A DNA stretch of 41,696 bases from Caldilineaceae bacterium (GTDB taxonomy: Bacteria > Chloroflexota > Anaerolineae > Caldilineales > Caldilineaceae): NCBI GenBank assembly GCA_018003515.1, contig JAGNDO010000038.1:5950-47645 (forward strand). Reading direction: 5' to 3'. Positions 16,200 to 24,333 of the stretch are shown here, piece by piece. The position numbers and the translations under genes were made by a program. The first letter of the stretch is position 1, and every line of letters starts with the position of its first letter. Below the pieces are notes generated by a model. It ran no database searches, was not told the origin of the DNA, and was given only the letters and a program-made list of their open reading frames with translations.

Positions 16200-16228
16200 A
16201 TAATCCCACGAATTTTCTAACCGCCAGT

Positions 16229-16900
16229 CTATACTCTATATTGCCGAATCCAGGCCATGACCTGCTCGACCGTGGCCGAGATGGCCGCGTAGTCGCCGGC
16301 GGCCACCAGATCCTTGCGGAATAACTGGGACCCCATGCCCACACAGGTCACGCCGGCCTTGAACCAGGATTTGATGCTCTCCTCCGTGGCGTCAACGCCG
16401 CCCGTGGGCATGAGCCTCGACCAGGGGCAGGGGCCGAGCACGGACTTGACAAAGTCCGGGCCGCCCACAGAACTGCCGGGGAAGATTTTGACGATCTCCA
16501 CGCCCAATTCCTCCGCCTGGGAGATCTCGGACACGCTGCCGCAGCCGGGCGAGAAGGGAATCTTGCGCCGGTTGCAGAGCCGGGCGATCTCGGCGTTGAA
16601 CACGGGGCTGACGACAAAATCGGCCCCGTTGGCGATGAACAAGGCAGCGGTGGGCGCGTCCATGACCGAGCCGATGCCGAGCATGACATCGGGGTGGGCT
16701 TTGGCCATGTGTTTCGAGAGCCCACTGAAGACATCATAGGCGAAATCGCCACGATTGGTAAATTCGATCACCTTCGCCCCGCCGGCCGCGCAGGCGGCCA
16801 CGAGCTGCTTGGCGATCTCCAGGTCGGGGCTATAGAAAACGGGCACGAGGCCGGTTTCGACCATCGCGTTCAGGACTTCCAGCCGGGAATGACGGGCCAT
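16229..16900 (-). CDS. eda: 2-keto-3-deoxy-6-phosphogluconate (KDPG) aldolase
   Basis: This 223-residue class I aldolase splits KDPG into pyruvate and glyceraldehyde 3-phosphate. Signatures are KVIEFTNRG (catalytic Glu region), GIGSVMDA, SPVFNAEIARLCNRRKIPFSPGCGS, the Schiff-base lysine in VKIFPGS, and MPTGGVD. Residues such as EFTNRG differ from the E. coli EVTLRT, so specificity may be relaxed toward related 2-keto-3-deoxy sugar phosphates. The start at 16900 has AAGGAG 8 nt upstream. It follows KDG kinase across a long repeat-built hairpin and completes the KDG route. Confidence 0.93.
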   Translation of the reverse strand: MARHSRLEVLNAMVETGLVPVFYSPDLEIAKQLVAACAAGGAKVIEFTNRGDFAYDVFSGLSKHMAKAHPDVMLGIGSVMDAPTAALFIANGADFVVSPVFNAEIARLCNRRKIPFSPGCGSVSEISQAEELGVEIVKIFPGSSVGGPDFVKSVLGPCPWSRLMPTGGVDATEESIKSWFKAGVTCVGMGSQLFRKDLVAAGDYAAISATVEQVMAWIRQYRV

Positions 16901-16938
16901 GAGTTGTTCTCCTTGAAGATTGAAAGGTGAAGATCAAA

Positions 16939-17086
16939 GATTGAAGATTGAAGATTGAAGATTGAAGATTGAAGATTGAAGATTGAAGATTGAAGATTGA
17001 AGATTGTAACGCGCATGCGCAGCGTTCCTCAATCTTAAGTCTTCAATCTTAAGTCTTCAATCTTAAGTCTTCAATCTTAAGTCTTC
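16939..17086. repeat. Heptamer array facing a 14-mer array, giant hairpin E
   Basis: Nine perfect head-to-tail copies of GATTGAA fill 16939-17001. After a centre holding the palindrome GCGCATGCGC, four perfect copies of AATCTTAAGTCTTC fill 17031-17086, followed by TTTGATC repeats to about 17108. The two arrays are mutually complementary in the ATTGAAGA/TCTTCAAT parts. It lies between KDG kinase and KDPG aldolase. Confidence 0.9.
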
Positions 17087-17111
17087 AATCTTTGATCTTT
17101 GATCTTTGCTG

Positions 17112-18143
17112 TTATCGTGACACGCGCCCAGAGGCGTCGCCGCTCATCAATTTCCGCACTTCATCCACAGAAACCAGGTTGAAGTCGCCGAAGATGGTGT
17201 GTTTGAGGCAGGAGGCGGCCACAGCGAAATTCAGGGCTTGCTGGGGGTCGTCGTACGTGCGCAGACCGTAGATCAGCCCGCCCATGAAGGAGTCGCCGCC
17301 GCCCACCCGGTCCACGATGTGGGTGATGTCGAAGTGGGGGCCAGAGTAAAAGTCGTTGTCCGACCACAGCACCGCGGACCAGGTGTTGTGGCTGGCCGAG
17401 ACAGAACCGCGCAGGGTGATGGCAATCGATTTGATCCCAGGATAGCGGCGGGCCATCTCTTCGCACACATAGCGATAGCTTTCCGCCTCCACCTTGCCGC
17501 CGATCACGTCGGCGTCGGGCGCATGGATGCCCAGCACCTTCTCGGCGTCTTCCTCGTTGCCGATGACCACGTCGCAGAACTCGACCAGAGCGGGCATGAC
17601 CTCTTGCTGGGTTTTGCCCCACTTCCACAGGTTTTTGCGATAGTTCAGATCACAGGAAATGGTCAACCCCATCTCCTTGGCTACCTCAAGCCCTTCCAAC
17701 AGGACATCCGCAGCCCCTTCAGAAACGGCGGGGGTGATCCCCGTCCAGTGGAACCAATCCGCCCCCTCGAACGCGGCCCGCCAGTCGATCATGCCCCGCT
17801 CGATGGTGGAGATGGCGGAATGGGCCCGGTCGTAGACGACTTTGCTGCCCCGTTGCACCGCGCCCATTTCCAGGAAATAGATGCCCAGGCGCTCGCCGCC
17901 CCGCACGATCTTGTCCACGCCCACACCGTACTGGCGCAGACTTGCCATGCAGGCATCCCCCAGATCGTTGGCGGGAAGCCGGGTGACAAATTCCGTGGGC
18001 ATACCATAGTTGGCCAGGGAGACGACGACGTTGGATTCGCCGCCGCCGTAGACCACATCAAACGAACGGGCCTGCCCAAAGCGCTGGAATCCAGGCGGGG
18101 ACAGGCGCATCATGATCTCTCCAAAAGCTACGATTTTTTTCAT
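17112..18143 (-). CDS. kdgK: 2-keto-3-deoxygluconate (KDG) kinase, PfkB family
   Basis: This 343-residue sugar kinase phosphorylates KDG to KDPG. The N-terminus (IVAFGEIMMRLSPPGFQRF and YGGGESNVVVSLANYG) is characteristic of KDG kinases. The C-terminal PfkB signature DRVGGGDSFMGGLIYGL carries the catalytic Asp and anion hole. NYRKNLW and GNEEDAEKVLG also fit. The start at 18143 has TAAGGAG upstream. It sits in the operon directly before KDPG aldolase and takes KDG from mannonate dehydratase and from the unsaturated uronate route. Confidence 0.95.
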   Translation of the reverse strand: MKKIVAFGEIMMRLSPPGFQRFGQARSFDVVYGGGESNVVVSLANYGMPTEFVTRLPANDLGDACMASLRQYGVGVDKIVRGGERLGIYFLEMGAVQRGSKVVYDRAHSAISTIERGMIDWRAAFEGADWFHWTGITPAVSEGAADVLLEGLEVAKEMGLTISCDLNYRKNLWKWGKTQQEVMPALVEFCDVVIGNEEDAEKVLGIHAPDADVIGGKVEAESYRYVCEEMARRYPGIKSIAITLRGSVSASHNTWSAVLWSDNDFYSGPHFDITHIVDRVGGGDSFMGGLIYGLRTYDDPQQALNFAVAASCLKHTIFGDFNLVSVDEVRKLMSGDASGRVSR

Positions 18144-18190
18144 GGAACTTCGCTCCTTAAATGTAGAGTAGGACTGGCTTCGTGAAGTTT

Positions 18191-18254
18191 TGAGATTGGG
18201 AGATTAGGCGATTGGGAGATTGACGCGGAAGAATCTCCCAATCTCTCAATCTCA
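18191..18254. repeat. Simple-repeat hairpin B between oxidoreductase and KDG kinase genes
   Basis: The left arm 18191-18221 holds GAGATTGGGAGATTAGGCGATT-like repeats. The right arm from 18232 to 18254 is AATCTCCC/AATCTCTC repeats complementary to it. The loop is GACGCGGAAG. Confidence 0.85.
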
Positions 18255-18262
18255 ACCAAATC

Positions 18263-19399
18263 TTAGCTTGCCACATCAATCCATGTCTGGTCATGGCGTA
18301 TGGCGTTGACAATTTCCTGATAGATCCAGCCATCTTTGAATGTCTGATAGGTCGGATTGGCCTGCCCGCTGATGTGGGCGACGAACTCACGGGCCAATTG
18401 CGTCCAATTGCGCTGGGTGTCGTCTGCGATATTAGGCAGGCTGTTGAGTATGGCATCCGGCAGGTGGATCTCTTTCCAATCACCTCGCTTTGATGAAAGA
18501 TAGAGCGGGCCTTGGGCGTACCAGCCCTTGATATAAATGGCCCCCTCCCTGCCGTAGAAAGCCATATGGTCGTGATCAAACCGGGGGTGCAGACCGCCGT
18601 GCCGGAAGAGGGCGGAGACGGGTTTAGAACAGGGGAGGCTCGGCTCAATCTGCGCCAGCGCGGTGTAAGACCAATCGGCGTCGGCCTCGGCCCAGACCAA
18701 ATTGGGGTCATCGGCCTGGTCCGGGGTGAAGTCCCGGCGGGTGCGGAAATCATGCACGCCGGCCACCACGGGGGCTTTGGGCATGTCGTTGCGGGTCTCC
18801 CCTTTGACCTTGAGCACCCGCCCGTCCAGCACAGCGAGAACGATGGCCAGCTTGTGGGTGAAGTTATTGTTCAGTCGTCCGCCGCCCTGATCCAGCCGGT
18901 GGGACCACCCGAAGGGGATCAGGGGATCGAGATTGAAGTGGGAGACGCATTCCACTTCCAACGGCTCGCCGATGGCGCCCTGGGCCACCAAGGATTTCGC
19001 CAACAACGCATAGGGTTGATAGCGGTAGGAGGCGGCAAAGGCGGTCTTGACCCCGGCCTCCTGGGCTTTCTGGAAGAGTTGATGGGCCTGATCAACCGTG
19101 GCGGCCAGGGGCTTGTCGCAAAAGACATGGCACCCTTGGTCCAGGGCCGCCATGACCGGCTCAAAGTGCGCGCCGCCGGGCAACGCCACGGCCACGATAT
19201 CCGGCTGCACCTCGGCCAACGCCTGCCGCCAGTCGGTGAAGGCATGGGGGATGCCCAGCGCCGCGGCCCGTTCCCGCACCACATCTTCCGTGCGACCGGC
19301 CATGCCCACGATCTCCACGCCGGCATCTCGCAAGGCCAGGGTGTGGCCTTGCCCGGCATAGCCGGAGCCAAGAATCAGGCCGCGCAATCGGTTGGTCAT
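18263..19399 (-). CDS. Gfo/Idh/MocA family NAD(P)-dependent oxidoreductase
   Basis: This 378-residue dehydrogenase has the Rossmann loop LGSGYAGQGH at the N-terminus, the family lysine in CDKPLA, and the C-terminal half with RYQPYALLAK and QGGGRLNNNFTHK. Family members oxidise or reduce sugars, inositols and uronates; the substrate here is not readable. The start at 19399 has GGAGG 6 nt upstream, so a longer reading from 19480 is rejected. In this operon it could interconvert a uronate or aldonate on the way to mannonate, by inference. Confidence 0.85.
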   Translation of the reverse strand: MTNRLRGLILGSGYAGQGHTLALRDAGVEIVGMAGRTEDVVRERAAALGIPHAFTDWRQALAEVQPDIVAVALPGGAHFEPVMAALDQGCHVFCDKPLAATVDQAHQLFQKAQEAGVKTAFAASYRYQPYALLAKSLVAQGAIGEPLEVECVSHFNLDPLIPFGWSHRLDQGGGRLNNNFTHKLAIVLAVLDGRVLKVKGETRNDMPKAPVVAGVHDFRTRRDFTPDQADDPNLVWAEADADWSYTALAQIEPSLPCSKPVSALFRHGGLHPRFDHDHMAFYGREGAIYIKGWYAQGPLYLSSKRGDWKEIHLPDAILNSLPNIADDTQRNWTQLAREFVAHISGQANPTYQTFKDGWIYQEIVNAIRHDQTWIDVAS

Positions 19400-19470
19400 G
19401 TCACGCCTCCGGCCAACACTTTCGATTCGATCTCTGTCATTTCGATTCCTACATTCCGCAAGGCGGAAGA

Positions 19471-19575
19471 AATAGAACACTGATTGAACGGATTTGACAG
19501 ATAAGAACGGATTTTTCTTGATCTAAAAAAGATCCGTTTGAATCCATTCGATCCGTTCAATCCGGGTTCTATTTT
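19471..19575. repeat. ATCCGTT-based hairpin F between aldo/keto reductase and oxidoreductase genes
   Basis: GATTGAACGGAT (19482-19493) pairs perfectly with ATCCGTTCAATC (19551-19562), and the flanks AATAGAAC and GTTCTATT extend the stem. Inside are further AACGGAT and GATCCGTT copies. Composition differs from hairpins A-D, but size and position are the same. Confidence 0.8.
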
Positions 19576-19577
19576 TT

Positions 19578-20549
19578 CTATTCTGCAACCAGATCGAACG
19601 CCCGACGCAGTCCGGCATAGCTGCCGCCGCTCTCTTCTTTGACCGCGGCGTCGAACATGTCGGCGATTTCGGTGTATTCGTCCGAGGTCAGATCCACCTC
19701 AAACGCGCCCAGGCTGGACTGGAACTGGCGCAGGGAGCTGACGCCCACGATGGGGGCGGTGAGGCCGGGGGTGTGGCGCACCCAGGCCGTGGCCAGTTGG
19801 GCCGGATGCAGTCCCCGGTCCGCGGCGAACTGGTTGAAACGGCCCAGGCCGTCGCCAAACTTCTCCAGCCAGACGGGGACCCGCTTGTCGCTGTAGCCCC
19901 GGGAATCCTCAGGCAAGATCTCCCCCGCGCCATATTTGCCCGCCAAGACACCCATGAGCAGGGGGCGATAGGCCATGATGGCGATCTTGTCAGCCACGGC
20001 TTGAGGAAGCACTTCCACTTCAATGCCCCGCTCGATCAAATTGTACGGCACCTGATTGCAGACCAAGGGCGCCCAGCCTTCCCGCTGGGCGATGGCGTTG
20101 CAGTGGGCCACCAGCCAGGCCGGGAAATTGGAACAGCCCACATGCCGGGCCTTGCCCGCGTTCACCACATCGTTGAGGGCTTCCATCATCTCATAAGTCT
20201 TCATCTGCTGCCGGGGCCAGTGGATCAGATAGAGGTCCACGTGGTCAGTTTGCAGCCGGGTCAGGCTCTCGTCGATGCACTGGCGCACCCAGTCCGCGTC
20301 CGTGGTCTTGGTGACTTTTGTGACCAGAAAGAGCTTGTCCCGCCGCCCCTGCATAATGCGGCCCAGGATCTCCTCGGTCTGGCCGCCCACATAGGCCGCG
20401 GCCGTGTCCACGAAATTCACCCCGGCCTCCATGGCCGCGCTCAAAATGCGATCCGACTCGGTCTCATCACAGCGGTCGCCAAACATCATCGTGCCCAGAC
20501 AAAGTTGGGACACGCTCTCGGTGGTATTGGCAAATGGTACGGTTTTCAT
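19578..20549 (-). CDS. Aldo/keto reductase
   Basis: This 323-residue TIM-barrel NADPH-dependent reductase carries the catalytic tetrad pattern: Asp and Tyr in FVDTAAAY, Lys in FLVTKV, His in LYLIHWP. GCSNFPAWLV and IVGVSSLRQFQSSL (phosphate-binding end) also fit. The start at 20549 has GAGGAAAA upstream. In uronate loci such proteins reduce aldehydes of open-chain sugars; here it may act on uronates or the DEH aldehyde, but its substrate cannot be read from sequence. Confidence 0.9.
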   Translation of the reverse strand: MKTVPFANTTESVSQLCLGTMMFGDRCDETESDRILSAAMEAGVNFVDTAAAYVGGQTEEILGRIMQGRRDKLFLVTKVTKTTDADWVRQCIDESLTRLQTDHVDLYLIHWPRQQMKTYEMMEALNDVVNAGKARHVGCSNFPAWLVAHCNAIAQREGWAPLVCNQVPYNLIERGIEVEVLPQAVADKIAIMAYRPLLMGVLAGKYGAGEILPEDSRGYSDKRVPVWLEKFGDGLGRFNQFAADRGLHPAQLATAWVRHTPGLTAPIVGVSSLRQFQSSLGAFEVDLTSDEYTEIADMFDAAVKEESGGSYAGLRRAFDLVAE

Positions 20550-20581
20550 AATTTTCCTCGTTTTTGAGTTGTGATTGATAC

Positions 20582-20651
20582 GAGATTGAGAGATTGAGAG
20601 ATTAGGAGATTGGTTCGAGACAATCTCCTAATCTCCCAATCTCCCAATCTC
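20582..20651. repeat. Simple-repeat hairpin C between mannonate dehydratase and reductase genes
   Basis: The left arm 20582-20613 is GAGATTGA/GAGATTAG tandem repeats. The right arm 20621-20651 is CAATCTCCTAATCTCCC repeats, complementary to it. The right arm ends 2 bp before the dehydratase stop codon. Confidence 0.85.
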
Positions 20652-20653
20652 CT

Positions 20654-21868
20654 CTACGGCCTCGCCGGCGTGCCGTCGGGCAACCGGGCTTGGGTCCAGT
20701 CGATAACTTCGTCTTGGCATGGATAGCGGGCGGCCAGTTTTTCGTCGATGTCGATGCCCAGGCCGGGGCGGTCGTTGGGATAGAGATAGCCGTCCCGCAC
20801 TTCGGGCAGACCGGGGAAGATCTCGTAGTCCAGTTCTTTGGGCCGATACCATTCCTGGATGCCAAAGTTGGGGGCCCACAGGTCCAGGTGCAGGTTGGCG
20901 GCGTGGCCCACGGGGGAGGTGTCGCTGGGTCCGTGCCAGGCCGTGCGCACGCCAAAGAGATCCGCAAAGCCCGCCACCCGCTTGGCCGGGGTGATGCCGC
21001 CCATCTGGCTCATGTGCATGCGCATAAAGTCGATCTGTCGGTTGGCGATCAACGGCTGCCATTCCAGGGGATGGTTGAACAACTCGCCCATAGCCAGCGG
21101 CGTGCTGGTCTGCTGGCGGATGCGCTCGAACCACGGCGCGTGCTCCGGCGGCAGCACATCCTCCAAGAAGAAGAGCTTGAACTGCTCCACATCCTTGGCA
21201 AACTGCACCGCGTCGCTGGGCGACAGCCGCTCATGCACATCATGCAGCAGCTCGATCTCCTCCCCAAACTCGGCCCGCACATGCGCCAACAGCCCCAAGG
21301 TATCCCGCATATATTGCCGGGGATCGTAGTATGCCCCCGTCGGACTCCCTGCCGGCGCGCCCTGGCTGGGGGCCAACCCGCCATAGCCCCCCGTATGCAC
21401 CCCCATCTGCACCCGCAGATAGCGAAAACCCTCAGCCCGCCGGGCGTGCAAACTCTCCACCACCTCCTCCGGCGTCTCCCCGCTGGCGTGGACATAGACC
21501 TGAGCCGCCTCCCGCACCTTGCCGCCCAGCAGCTCGTACACCGGCATCCCGGCCAACTTGCCCTTGATGTCCCACAGGGCCTGGTCGATGCCCGAAATGG
21601 CATTGTTCATCACCGGTCCATTGCGCCAATAGCCGTTGACCATCGCCATCTGCCAAAACTCCTCCACCCGGGCCACCTCCCGCCCAATCGCAAAGGGCTT
21701 CAAATGATGCTCAATCGCCGCATGAACCGCCCGAAAGCGCTGTTTATACGTGGCACACCCCAACCCATATAACCCCGGCTCCGACGTGATCACCTTCACA
21801 ACCACAAGCTGGGAACTCCCCGGCTGGGTCAAGATCACCTTGACATCCTCAATCGTAATTTTACCCAT
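20654..21868 (-). CDS. manD: D-mannonate dehydratase, enolase superfamily (ManD type)
   Basis: This 404-residue protein dehydrates D-mannonate to KDG. Enolase-superfamily Mg ligands appear in HDVHERL (Asp), FLEDVLPPEH (Glu) and MGELFNHP (Glu). The C-terminal WHGPSDTSPVGHAANLHLDL carries the catalytic His typical of ManD (RspA) proteins. Some members of this group also use D-gluconate weakly, which fits the nearby gluconate genes. The start at 21868 is chosen because its Shine-Dalgarno (CGGAGAA) lies inside the longer reading from 21883. Its product feeds the KDG kinase encoded downstream. Confidence 0.92.
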   Translation of the reverse strand: MGKITIEDVKVILTQPGSSQLVVVKVITSEPGLYGLGCATYKQRFRAVHAAIEHHLKPFAIGREVARVEEFWQMAMVNGYWRNGPVMNNAISGIDQALWDIKGKLAGMPVYELLGGKVREAAQVYVHASGETPEEVVESLHARRAEGFRYLRVQMGVHTGGYGGLAPSQGAPAGSPTGAYYDPRQYMRDTLGLLAHVRAEFGEEIELLHDVHERLSPSDAVQFAKDVEQFKLFFLEDVLPPEHAPWFERIRQQTSTPLAMGELFNHPLEWQPLIANRQIDFMRMHMSQMGGITPAKRVAGFADLFGVRTAWHGPSDTSPVGHAANLHLDLWAPNFGIQEWYRPKELDYEIFPGLPEVRDGYLYPNDRPGLGIDIDEKLAARYPCQDEVIDWTQARLPDGTPARP

Positions 21869-21889
21869 AAATTCTCCGCACACATCTTT

Positions 21890-24205
21890 TCAATCGGTTT
21901 TGGGAAAGGAACGCACCGCTTGAGCAGCCGACCTATCAGGAGCCAAAGACCAACTCTTGGTTTGCCCCCCCAGTCGGCCCGACAACCGGGCTTGGATTTC
22001 ATTGGCCCCGGCATTGGTCATCCGCACACCGTCCTCCCCGCCAAGCTCCATCACCACCGCCCCGACAGCGGACAATGTCAACGTCCACGCGGACGTCCCC
22101 ACCTCCCCGCCCCCGGTCACATAGACCGAGCGCAGATCGTCCCCTTCAAAAGAGGCCCACAGCAGGTGCCCGTCAAAGCGCAGATCGCCAATCTGCTTCT
22201 CACCGCCTGACTCGTCCAGCACAAGCAGATCGTGTCCGCCCGCTCGTTCCAAACGCAACCCCATCCCCTCGCCTCGGTCCAACGCCACCGGCACGATTCG
22301 GGAAAGACCCGGCGCATCCCGATAGGCTTCCACAATGGAAACGTATCGAGTCGTGGCCGCCCGACGCCGGGCAATCAAAACCGGCACCGCCTCATCATCG
22401 ATCAGATCCCCCTGCGCAGCGGCGATAGGACCATCGGCCAGAAAATAGTCCGTGCCCGGCTCATTCAACACCGTGGCCCGCACATGGCGACGGGGATCGA
22501 TCTCCCAACCAATCTGCACCATGTCCCCAACTTCACGCTCTAGCCGGGTCCGTGACCCGGCGGGTCCATCCAAGATCTGCCCGCGGAGACGCGCCAGGTC
22601 ACGGACCTGGCTAGAGCGCGTATTATGGGCCATGCGTACGTTTTCCAAATACTCATAGCCATTCGTATCGCCGATGGATTGGGCAGTCGGACGGAAATCA
22701 AAATCCCCCGACGTGACCGCACCCCGATTGTGACAGACCCAATCATAGTCGTGTTCAACCTCGCTCGCCACATCCGTTATGTCCACCAAATACCCGGCGG
22801 TGAGCAACAGCGTGCGGACCATCTCCACACCGGGATAGGCCCCGGTGCTGACAGCTTGGGCCACCTGCACGGCCTCGGTCCCCGCAAAGGCGACCAGATC
22901 CGCCGGGGGTCTGTGGGCTTGGGATTGCCCATCCACCACCACCACATTGTGAGCCACGGTCTGCTTAAAATAGCCCACATGGGCCGGGATGCGGTACTTG
23001 ATCGACCCGGCATCCGGGGCCAACTCCCTGCCCAGGCCGTGGAGGATCAGGCCGAGTTGGTCCGGGTGGGAATGGCCGCCCACATAGGCCATCAGGTTGA
23101 AGACGGCTTGCACGGCCCCCTCCCCCGCACCGGCGCGCAGGACGACCAGATCCGAATCGGCAAAATAGCGGCTGTGCAGGGCAGGCCGGGGCACATGGGG
23201 CAGTTCGCCCACGCCGAAGACCAGGGCGTTGAGGTCCGTGCGGGGAGAATGGCGCAACAGGGACGCGTAGCGGGCATCCCCGAAGCGGCGGTAGGCCAAC
23301 TCGAAATAGGTCAGGCGGTCCGGCTCGGTCAACTGCACCACTTGGCCGTCGTTGATGGTGGGCAGCCGCCAGTTTTCGTCCGCGTAGTCGATCAGAAAGT
23401 CGAAGAGCCGCTTGTAGGCCGGGTGGGCGTAGAGGTCGATACACGCATGCCGGGCCGCCTCCATAAACGGCAACAGCGCCCGCAGCACAAACAACTGGTA
23501 GTGCATGGAGCCTTCGTACCACATGCCGTCCCCGGTGACGCTGGCCCCCATCTGGAAACGATGGCCGCTGTCCGACTTGTCCAGGGCATAGGCGATCAGA
23601 TCCGCATCGCCCAAGGCAAAGCCCAGCAGGCCGACCGTGCCGTTGTACCAGGTTTGGTGGTTGTGGGGGCCTTCGTTGTTGTCCATCACCAACTCGGCGG
23701 CCGGGCGCAGGATACGGTTCTCGATGGCCGCCCGCTCGTCCGGGGTGAACTCGTTGTAGAGCAGGTCATAGGCCCAGACCAGGGGCACAATCCACATGCC
23801 CTCGTTGATGCCCTGGGGCGTGGTGCGCCCGCCGGACTCGGCCTGATCCCCCGTGCGCTCGGCCTTATCGTGGATCTCGTAGGTCAAGTAGGCGTCCGCA
23901 TAGGCCAGGAGGATGGCCTTGGCGTTGGGCAAATAGCCGGCGTCCCCGGTGAGGTGAAAGGTGAGGGCCATGTCCCGGGCACCGTCGGCCAGGGCGTAGT
24001 GCTGAAGGGTGATCAGGTGCTTGGTCTTGTCCGCGGCGTGGTAAAAGCCGCCGCCAGTCTCCGGCACGGTGATGGATGAGCGAGCCGCCCACTCATCCGC
24101 GCGGGCCTTCAAAGATGCAAAGGCCTGACGGGCCCAGGGATAAAGCTCTATTTTCTGTTTGATTTCTTCGATTTCTGCGCTGTTTAAGAATAGATTCGGA
24201 TTCAT
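21890..24205 (-). CDS. Heparinase II/III-type polysaccharide lyase
   Basis: This 771-residue protein has an N-terminal alpha/alpha toroid with HNHQTWYNG (about 181-189) and MWYEGSMHYQ (Tyr 230 and Tyr 236), then a C-terminal beta-sandwich heparinase II/III region starting near GGHSHPDQLG. The Asn-His and Tyr contexts are those used for beta-elimination in PL12/PL15/PL17/PL21-type lyases. It releases unsaturated uronic acids from a uronate polymer or oligomer; which one (alginate, glycosaminoglycan, ulvan) is not readable. No signal peptide is visible, so it probably acts on imported oligosaccharides in the cytoplasm. The ATG at 24205 is preferred over an upstream TTG. An 83-bp inverted repeat interrupts its C-terminal half. 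Confidence 0.85.
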   Translation of the reverse strand: MNPNLFLNSAEIEEIKQKIELYPWARQAFASLKARADEWAARSSITVPETGGGFYHAADKTKHLITLQHYALADGARDMALTFHLTGDAGYLPNAKAILLAYADAYLTYEIHDKAERTGDQAESGGRTTPQGINEGMWIVPLVWAYDLLYNEFTPDERAAIENRILRPAAELVMDNNEGPHNHQTWYNGTVGLLGFALGDADLIAYALDKSDSGHRFQMGASVTGDGMWYEGSMHYQLFVLRALLPFMEAARHACIDLYAHPAYKRLFDFLIDYADENWRLPTINDGQVVQLTEPDRLTYFELAYRRFGDARYASLLRHSPRTDLNALVFGVGELPHVPRPALHSRYFADSDLVVLRAGAGEGAVQAVFNLMAYVGGHSHPDQLGLILHGLGRELAPDAGSIKYRIPAHVGYFKQTVAHNVVVVDGQSQAHRPPADLVAFAGTEAVQVAQAVSTGAYPGVEMVRTLLLTAGYLVDITDVASEVEHDYDWVCHNRGAVTSGDFDFRPTAQSIGDTNGYEYLENVRMAHNTRSSQVRDLARLRGQILDGPAGSRTRLEREVGDMVQIGWEIDPRRHVRATVLNEPGTDYFLADGPIAAAQGDLIDDEAVPVLIARRRAATTRYVSIVEAYRDAPGLSRIVPVALDRGEGMGLRLERAGGHDLLVLDESGGEKQIGDLRFDGHLLWASFEGDDLRSVYVTGGGEVGTSAWTLTLSAVGAVVMELGGEDGVRMTNAGANEIQARLSGRLGGQTKSWSLAPDRSAAQAVRSFPKTD
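22536..22618. repeat. REP-like inverted repeat embedded in the lyase gene
   Basis: Arms 22536-22557 and 22597-22618 match over 22 bp with one mismatch. Each arm itself holds the palindromic core GGTCCGTGACC or its variant. The element lies in frame and encodes roughly SSQVRDLARLRG through SRTRLERE, with no stop codon. Confidence 0.8.
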
Positions 24206-24233
24206 AACAAATGAGAGTCCAATCAATTGGTTT

Positions 24234-24303
24234 GAGATTGAGCGATTAAGAGAGTAGGAGATTCTGCCGCGTTAATCTCTCAATCGCCTAATCTCCAACT
24301 CTC
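24234..24303. repeat. Simple-repeat hairpin D between GH88 and lyase genes
   Basis: The left arm 24234-24263 and right arm 24274-24303 are complementary GAGATT/AATCTC-type repeats with a few mismatches. The loop CTGCCGCGTT and the adjoining AATCTCTCAATC are identical to hairpin A at 16138. Confidence 0.85.
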
Positions 24304-24333
24304 GAATTGCGCGAAATATTGAACTGCCGGTCC

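Noticed and set aside
16939..17086. CRISPR array between KDG kinase and KDPG aldolase
   Set aside because: The repeats are 7 and 14 bp head to tail with no unique spacers, and no cas gene is in the window.
22625..24079. A 484-codon plus-strand frame opposite the lyase
   Set aside because: Its composition (Gly, His, Gln, Val) is that of an antisense shadow. The lyase has conserved motifs throughout.
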